NCBI GenBank assembly: GCA_947184155.2
Contig: CAMXCT020000446.1
Span: forward strand, 62,001 to 126,000
Direction of reading: 5' to 3'
DNA from: Cladocopium goreaui
Lineage: Eukaryota > Sar > Dinophyceae > Suessiales > Symbiodiniaceae
Length of the DNA: 64,000 bases
Shown here: piece by piece, positions 57,749 through 64,000 of the stretch
How the letters are laid out: every line of letters begins with the position of its first letter
How positions within the stretch are numbered: the first letter of the stretch is position 1
The notes under the pieces: generated by a model
Databases searched by the model: none
What the model saw: the letters and a program-made list of their open reading frames with translations, nothing else
Told to the model about the DNA's origin: nothing
Program-made: the position numbers and the translations under genes

Positions 57749-58197
57749 CTGCGCCGTGCGATGGCGTCAGCGAACATGACTGGGGTGATTTTCCATTGCC
57801 ATGTTATCATGTTTATGTTTGATTTATGTAGATAGATTCTCCTAAGTATGGTCAAAAATAAGATAGCTTTTAAACATTGCTGGATTCGATTGAGGTTTGC
57901 AAATCTGGGTTGTTCAGCCTGTTTTTCGCACGAAACACAATTAAATCTTTGGGATTTGAGCCCATCATCATGTGGATCACTTTGGGAGCTGCTTCCCAGG
58001 AGCCTTCTAAGCAAATGGTTGTCTCTTCCCATCTTTGGTACAGCTACACTGCTACATGCTCCATGTTTAGTAGCGTTTTGCATGTACCATCATCTACCAA
58101 AAAATTACGCAGTGTTGTAGGATGTTGGTAGCTACATATTGAACAGTATATCAATATACGTATTATAGCACCATTCATGGCTATTCGCAGATATTCC

Positions 58198-58356
58198 CAG
58201 CATTTCCTCATCAGCTTCTGAGGCGTCAAAGGCATTCTTGACCACGATGGCCGTCATCAGGTTAAACAAGACGATACTGGCAATGCCCATGAACAACAAG
58301 AAGATGATGGCTGCTTCCGGCATGGCATAGATGATAGGCCTGCAGCTGGTGATCTT
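58198..58356 (-). CDS. ion-channel gene: S6 exon
   Basis: 53 codons in phase 0. It reads KITSCRPIIYAMPEAAIIFL, then LFMGIASIVLFNLMTAIVV and KNAFDASEADEEML. The hydrophobic helix with FNLMTAIVV is the inner-pore S6 helix of voltage-gated cation channels (PF00520 family). The acceptor is GTTTTTTTCAG. The donor is non-GT (CTGG/GAATAT, one base uncertain). Confidence 0.9.
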
Positions 58357-58514
58357 CTGAAAAAAACAAGATGCAGCCCACGAACCCGAATGCTCACACG
58401 TATGTTAATGGTACAGATGTCAAAACACATGGATATGCAATCACGCAGAACACTTTTCTGCAATAGTTTATTTGAGCGGTGTTCAAAACTTCAATTAAAA
58501 CTGAATGGAAATTA

Positions 58515-58625
58515 TTCATCCTTGCGCGAAATCCTTGCTTGCGCCATCCTTGCGCGACCACAATGAGAGCTTGCGCGCGGACAATTTTTCAAACTGAGCT
58601 TGCGCGACCTTGCGCGAAGATGAAT
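58515..58625. repeat. cluster of CTTGCGCG motifs
   Basis: TTGCGCGA, TTGCGCGC or TTGCGCC occur seven times in about 100 bases at irregular spacing (about 8-35 bases). It is CpG-rich within an AT-rich intron. Confidence 0.75.
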
Positions 58626-58674
58626 TCCTGAGATTTGGTGCATTTTTGCTGTACATATTTCCCCTGTTACCAGT

Positions 58675-59905
58675 CTGCAGTGTGGAGTGTGGAGTGTAGC
58701 ATGCGGAGTGTAAAGTGCAGAGTGTGGAGTGTAAAGTGTGCAGTGTGGAGTGTAAAGTGTAGAGTGTGGAGTGTGGGGTGGAGTGTAGAGTGTGGAGTGT
58801 GGAGTGCGGAGTGCAAAGTGAGGAGTGCGGAGTGTAAAGTGTGGAGTGTGGAGTGAGGACTGTAAAGTGTAAAGTGTGGAGTGTAGAGTGTGGAGTGTGG
58901 AGTGGACAGTGGAAAGTGTAGAGTGTGGAGTGTGGAGTGTAAAGTGAGGAGTGTGGAGTTTGGAGTGTAAAGTATGGAGTGAGGAGTGTGGAGTTTGTAA
59001 ATTGTAGAGTGTGGGGTGTGGAGTGTAGAGTGTAAAGTGTAGAGTGTAAAGTGTTGAGTGTGGAGTGTAAATTGTAAAGTGTAGAGTGTGGAGTGTAAAG
59101 TGAGGAGTGCGGAGTGTAAAGTGAGGAGTGCGGAGTGTAAAGTGTGGAGTGCGGAGTGTAAAGTGTAGAGTGTGGAGTGTGGAGTGTAAAGTGAGGAGTG
59201 TGGAGTGTGGAGTGTAAAGTGTAGAGTGCGGAGTGTGGGGTGGAAAGTGTAGAGTGTGGAGTGTAAAGTGAGGAGTGCGGAGTGTAAAGTGTGGAGTGTG
59301 GAGTGTAAAGTGTGGAGTGTGGAGTGCGGAGTGTAAAGTGTAGAGTGCGGAGTGTGGAGTGTAAAGTGAGGAGTGTGGAGTGGAAAGTGTGGAGTGAGGA
59401 GTGTGGAGTGTGTAAAGTGTAAAGTGTGGAGTGTAGAGTGCAAAGTGTAGAGTGTAAAGTGTAGAGTGTAAAGTGTAGAGTGTGGAGTGTGGAGTGTAAA
59501 GTGTGGAGTGTGGAGTGTATAGTGTAGAGTGTGGAGTGTGGAGTCAGGAGTCTAAAGTGTAAATTGTGGAGTCTGGAATGTGGAGTGTAAAGTGTGGAGT
59601 GTGGAGTGTGAAGTGTAAAGTGAGGAGTGTGGAGTGTAAAGTGAGGAGTGTGGAGTGTAAAGTGTGGAGTGAGGAGTGTAAAGTGTAAAGTCTGGAGTGT
59701 AAAATGTCAAGTGTGGAGTGTAGAGTGTAGAGTGTAAAGTGTAGAGTGAGAAGTGTGGAGTGTAAAGTGTGGAGTGTGAAGTGTAAAGTCTCGGGTGAGG
59801 AGTGAGGAGTGTAAAGTGCAAAGGGTAAAGTTTGGAGGGTAAAGTGTAAAGTGTGGAGTCTAAAGTGTAAATGGTGGAGTGTGGAGTGTAGAGTGTGGAG
59901 TGCGG
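58675..59905. repeat. 1.2 kb minisatellite, AGTGTGGAGTGTAA
   Basis: GAGTGTGGAGTGTAAAGTGTA and variants, built from 7 bp GAGTGTG/AAAGTGT words, fill the interval. The long Leu-His-Thr frames on the minus strand come only from the repeat. It lies in the intron between the S6 and pore exons. Confidence 0.95.
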
Positions 59906-59907
59906 AC

Positions 59908-60580
59908 CTTCCCCCATAGACACGGCGACGCCACAGGAAAACCAGAGACTCGAGACAAGACACATGTATGCAGAAAAACACAAATTTCGTACGAGGCTTC
60001 CTGCAATTTTAACATTTTCGACACGTTAGCAAACAGGTTCGAATGTCACAAAGTGCCACGCCTGCCACGCAAAACGACATTACAACCTGCTTGGAAACCT
60101 TCGGAAAGGAGAGGTTTTGCAGCTTCCCCCATTGACACGGCGACGCCGCAGGAAAACCAGACACACGAGACGAGACATGTGGGTGCAGAAAAACAAGCAT
60201 TTCGTACGAGACGTCCTCCAATTTTGATATTTTCGACACGTTATCAAACAGGTTGGAATGTCACGAAATGCCACACCTGCCACGCAAAAGGACATGACAA
60301 CCTGCTTGGACACATTCGGATAGGAGAGCCTTTCCAGCTTCCCCCATAGACACGGCGACGCCACAGGAAAACCAGCGACTCGAGCCAAGACACGTGGATG
60401 CAGAAAAACCAGCATTTCGTACGAGACTTCCTCCAATTTTCACAGATGGCAACATGACAAAAGGACAAGTTTTGCAGCTTCCCCCATTGACATGGCGAGG
60501 CCACAGGAAAACCAGAGACCCGAGACGAGACAGGTGGGAGCACCAAAACGAGCATTTCGTGCGAGACTTCCTCCAATTTT
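59908..60580. repeat. ~216 bp tandem repeat, about 3.2 copies
   Basis: Units start CTTCCCCCATAGACACGGCG at about 59,908, 60,123, 60,340 and 60,479, the third with an internal deletion. Each contains GCATTTCGTACGAGAC and CACGCCTGCCACGCAAAA. The sequence from 60,580 to about 61,110 holds scattered shorter pieces of the same unit. Confidence 0.85.
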
Positions 60581-61109
60581 CACACTTGTAGCTTCAAAAT
60601 CGACGTTTTCCTACGAGTTTTCCTTAGAACCTGAAAATTTGCAACCTCAAAATCGATGTTTCGTGCGAGGCTTCCGTCAATTTTCAGCACATCGCACCAA
60701 ATGCCACGCCTGCCACGGAATTTGCACCTTGTCGCCACTTGACGCAGCCCTGCCAATGCGATTTGCAATAAACACGCAACACGACACGTCTAAAGTGCTG
60801 CGCCTGCCAGGAAAAATGACGATGGACACGTCCAAAGTGCTGCGCCTGCCACGAAAAATGCAACACATCTTCTGAAAACGTCGCAAAAGTATTGCGCCTG
60901 CCACACAAAACGACTTTCGACACGTTACAGAACGTTGCTGAATGTCACGAAGTGCCACGCCTGCCACGCGAAACGAAGCAACCAGACGTCTGAAACCTCC
61001 AAAAATGATCCCTCCTGCAGAACTTCCCATAGGCACGGCCATACGGTCCTCACACGAACGGTTGCGGACGGTTGCGGACGGTTGCGACCGTGAACGCAAC
61101 GTCGAGCGA

Positions 61110-61380
61110 ACACACCCTCAACCCCCAGACCCCCAGAGTGAAACGGGAACCCTTGCTACGCATTCGGGAAAACACGGCCAGTTATGCCAGTTCTTGGAAA
61201 AATAAACTGCTAACTGCGGCCGGGGCCAGGCTGGGATACTCCAAATATCGCTTGCATTAATTGGTTGAGGACAGAGGTTTAGTCCTCTGATCGATCAACA
61301 TCTAGGAAAAGCTGCGGCCACAATTCTCATGATTTGTCGCTCCACTTCTAGCTGATGGTAAATTGTTTAATCCTCCATCC
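61110..61380. other. unassigned intronic sequence
   Basis: No exon or repeat was recognised. GGTTGCGGAC occurs in triplicate at about 61,061-61,090 just before it. Confidence 0.4.
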
Positions 61381-61381
61381 A

Positions 61382-61665
61382 TTGTATATATATATTATAT
61401 TATTATTATATTATTATTATTGTTATTATTATTATATATATATCATATTATATTATATATTATATTATATATATATTATATTATATTATATTATATTATA
61501 TATATATTATATTATATTATATTATATTATATTATATTATATTATATAGTGTATTATATTATATTATATTATATTATAGTATATTATATTATATTATATT
61601 ATATATTATATATTATATATTATATTATATATATATACATATATTACATATATATATATATATAC
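61382..61665. repeat. TATAT/ATTAT microsatellite
   Basis: TATTATAT runs fill the stretch. Tyr/Ile frames are artefacts. Confidence 0.95.
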
Positions 61666-62207
61666 GTACCAAGCACTCAAGGCCTCTCTGACCTCTGTGC
61701 AACATGGAGATGGGTCGAACTTACAACAAAAATCATCTGAGATGGGACCAAAATCTGAAAATGACCACTTCATCCGTGGTTCCCATGATACATTTGAACC
61801 TATGGGCTCAAAAAATTGGTTCCCAAACATCCACAACTAGCAGCTCTTTGAAAAAAACCAGGGTACCAGAATCTCGACCTGTAGCTATGTGCATTGCCAA
61901 ACCTATGGTTTCCTATCAAAAACCACCATCTGTGCATGATGTTGGGTCCTTCATGGACTCATGGACCACCCCATGAAAATGGGCTTCGGTACCCCAAAAT
62001 CGACTAGTCATTTTCCCAATTCAAGTTCTAGTTTTCTAGGGGTATACATGTATTACTCTGTATCACTACACATGTTCGAACAGATCCAAGTATCAGATAT
62101 CCCATTTTTGCTGTGTTTTCCTGTAAAGTATCCCATGAAATCCATGAACTCCCCATGTGTTTCGCGTTATCAGCCGTCAACTCCAGCTTTTTCGGTCGTT
62201 GCCTTGC

Positions 62208-62283
62208 CACCACCGCCCAGCTGTCAAAGGTCATGAACTGAAAGAGCGTGAACATCGAGTAGGATAAGGAACCAAACATTCTC
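62208..62283 (-). CDS. ion-channel gene: pore-helix exon
   Basis: It reads RMFGSLSYSMFTLFQFMTFD and then SWAVV. FTLFQFMTFDSW is the pore helix and selectivity region of a voltage-gated Ca/Na-type domain. Asp replaces the usual Glu at the selectivity position. The acceptor is CTGGGCTCAG. The donor is GC (GTG/GCAAGG, a GCAAG version of GTAAG). The leading G completes CAG with the previous exon. Confidence 0.9.
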
Positions 62284-62439
62284 CTGAGCCCAGCTGAGTC
62301 ACCAAGACTAGCCGGCTCACTTAAAAACAAAAAACAAGAAAACATCTAAAAAAACGACTTTAAAACATCGATGTAAACATCATTGTCAACCTTAAAAAAC
62401 AAATAGATTGCTTCTCCAACGATTTCGACGCCAGGTCTC

Positions 62440-62531
62440 TGTACCACTTCGTCCTCCTCGAACAAAGGCGACTTGGTGATGGTTTCCATGACCACCACAG
62501 CAGACATGAAATGCACCACCCCAATGATCAC
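62440..62531 (-). CDS. ion-channel gene: S5 exon
   Basis: It reads VIIGVVHFMSAVVVMETITK and then SPLFEEDEVV. The helix is S5, and the acidic run is the outer turret. The acceptor is CTTTCCCAG. The donor is GA (CA/GAGACC), which joins in phase to the pore exon as EDEVVQRMFGSL. Confidence 0.8.
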
Positions 62532-63378
62532 CTGGGAAAGCGTCTGCCAAAAAACGGCCGTTTAACGGGGAAATCAGCAGTTAATGGCAGTATTGGTTAC
62601 AAATCATCATGAACCTATGATATATATATATATTAATGATGATTAATAATTTATGATGAATAATAATGATGAATCACAATGATAAATAATGAATAACTCT
62701 GATTAAATCATGACAGAATTTCTCATGTCTGAAACTAATCTTAGGGGCATCCAATGTTGATCCATACCGGGCTAAGGTAAACAAACGTGGGGAATAGAAA
62801 CGTGGCAACAACAACAAAAAAACGGTTAAACATGTATCATCTACCAACAGACTGTCACTCGTCAAGTGTGTCGAAGAATTTTTGGGATATGGCCATCATG
62901 GGATTGTCTGATGGGATACCGCCAGTATACGGTACGGGGCCCCAAAATCTCATGGATCCATGGATCGTTTCAGGAGATAGCCATGTTGATCCATGGTGCT
63001 ATTGATTCATGGGTCATGTTTTGATCCGCAAAAAAATGGATGTCGAATACCCAGAAATCCAAAACAAGATATATCAAGATATAAAGCAGAAATACTGAGT
63101 TGTATCCTATAAATCTCATATCAACCATGCGACCCTCCAAAACACCTCAAAGAAATGGTATAAAAAGTATATATTACTATTAAAAAAAACACTAAAATAT
63201 ACTAAAAATACCTTTTTTGGGGCTCAAATTCCCAACTACAAACCACAGCCATGAGAGAAGTGAGAATTTTTCAACTTCCCATAAAAAATCGTCCATCATA
63301 AAAGTCCAGAAATTCATTGCCAGCATTTTTTTCGGCGAAACGAAACGACTCTGGATGGAAGCCACCAACCCGAGTTGC

Positions 63379-63436
63379 GAAGGACCAGAAGAGAAGTCGG
63401 GTACACTCCAACACTCCACTGACCAACATCCACAGC
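63379..63436 (-). CDS. ion-channel gene: S4-S5 linker exon
   Basis: It reads LWMLVSGVLECTRLLFWSF. This pattern (LWxLVxG, then a helix with LLFW) is the S4-S5 linker and start of S5 in this channel family. The acceptor is GTTTTTTCGAG. A GC donor (TTC/GCAACT) keeps phase with the S5 exon. S1-S4 must lie beyond 63.5 kb or outside the window. Confidence 0.65.
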
Positions 63437-63596
63437 CTCGAAAAAACGACGCCAGTCGACTGGGTTGTCGCCAGGAGTCTCTACGTCATCCCCGTTGTTT
63501 TCTGCTTGAAATCTGATTGAGTCACACAGATGTAAAAATGGAAAGTCATCTCTTAAATCTATGGTTAAACATGGAAAATCGATGAAACATATAGTT

Positions 63597-63697
63597 TACC
63601 CTCTGGTAAACTTACATAACGAACTGGAACATCACCATTTTCAATGGGTAAATCCACGATTTCTATGGGCCATGGCTTCCAGTTCGCAAACTGTTAG
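63597..63697. repeat. palindromic element, copy 13 (one end altered)
   Basis: It begins TACCCTCTGGTAAACTTAC with the family core. The far end is replaced by CCAGTTCGCAAACTG and lacks the CCAGAGGGTA terminus. Confidence 0.7.
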
Positions 63698-63849
63698 TCG
63701 CTTTTGTAGATCAAACTTCACATCCGTCACCTCCAACTGGGTGCTGCTGGTGCTGTTTTTTGACTACTGGACCTACCTCCTATCACAAGTGGGGTCACCA
63801 ATTCCAATCAGCAAATGGCTAACCAGTTCCCATAATCCCCAAAAATAGG
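63698..63849. other. GC-richer patch, possible exon, strand undecided
   Basis: The plus strand reads SNWVLLVLFFDYWTYLL, and the minus strand reads QLEVTDVKFDLQKRLTV. Neither has clear splice sites. It lies between two palindromic elements, like other exons of the window. Confidence 0.25.
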
Positions 63850-63970
63850 TACCCTCTGGTTATGACATTGCCAGTTCGCCATGGAAAGATCCACCATGCT
63901 ATTAAGAACGGTAAACCATCTATTTCTATGGGCCATGGCTTCCATGGCTATGTTAAATAACCAGATGGTA
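63850..63970. repeat. palindromic element, copy 14
   Basis: Termini are TACCCTCTGGTTATGAC and TTAAATAACCAGATGGTA. The core has both the GAACTGG-like and CCATGGAAAGATCC versions. Confidence 0.85.
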
Positions 63971-64000
63971 ACATATAGTCAATCACTGAAAAAACACCAT

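Noticed and set aside
58667-59981. 258- and 145-codon Leu-His-Thr frames
   Set aside because: They follow from a 7 bp repeat unit and vanish outside it. No start context, exon or family supports them.
59908-60580. Possible CRISPR or coding repeat
   Set aside because: The 216 bp units are whole tandem copies with no spacer, and frames are not kept between units.

Overview
The window looks like nuclear DNA of a dinoflagellate, most likely of the Suessiales/Symbiodiniaceae type. Four things point there: many very short exons whose 5' splice sites are often GC or GA instead of GT; several complete genes packed head to tail on one strand; a voltage-gated channel whose S6 is followed by paired EF-hands; and a multi-copy protein family that I recognise only from dinoflagellate genomes. 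The genus call is inference. No rRNA, tRNA, CRISPR array, operon or ribosome-binding site was seen. Exons were found by eye from translation, phase and splice sites, so edges are estimates unless stated.

Layout. 1-4.6 kb is repeat-rich: foldbacks, a 1 kb satellite and microsatellites. 5.4-9.95 kb carries a plus-strand exon series of unknown function and a minus-strand gene with a membrane segment and a TIR-like domain. 10.1-12.4 kb is an imperfect GAT-type triplet repeat. 14.7-33.7 kb is AT-rich, holds many copies of a ~105 bp palindromic element, and contains small minus-strand exons that join in phase: the 3' part of an ion-channel gene (33.7-30.5 kb), a charged coiled-coil series (29.0-25.1 kb), a possible UBA-like segment (24.2-23.3 kb) and a RING finger split over four exons (21.2-19.6 kb). 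55.6-64 kb holds the upstream exons of the same channel (S4-S5 linker, S5, pore, S6, first EF-hand) with tandem repeats in its introns.

Between the two channel parts (33.9-55.3 kb) lies a block of different texture without the palindromic elements. It has four minus-strand genes in tandem: an acidic-repeat protein with an MBD-like C-terminus (55.0-50.4 kb), a poorly defined multi-exon gene (49.8-46.4 kb), a Lys/Glu-rich repeat protein (45.7-41.5 kb) and a member of the recurrent dinoflagellate family (40.9-34.2 kb). The last gene is interrupted near its stop codon by a 5'-truncated non-LTR retrotransposon with a perfect 16 bp target-site duplication.

The most striking observation is that the two channel parts join perfectly: the exon ending at 56,164 and the exon beginning at 33,735 together give a continuous EF-hand pair. 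Either a 22.4 kb intron hosts a same-strand four-gene array plus a retrotransposon, or the array has been inserted by rearrangement or misassembly. Near-identical GGGTCACTTAG-type direct repeats lie at both edges of the block.
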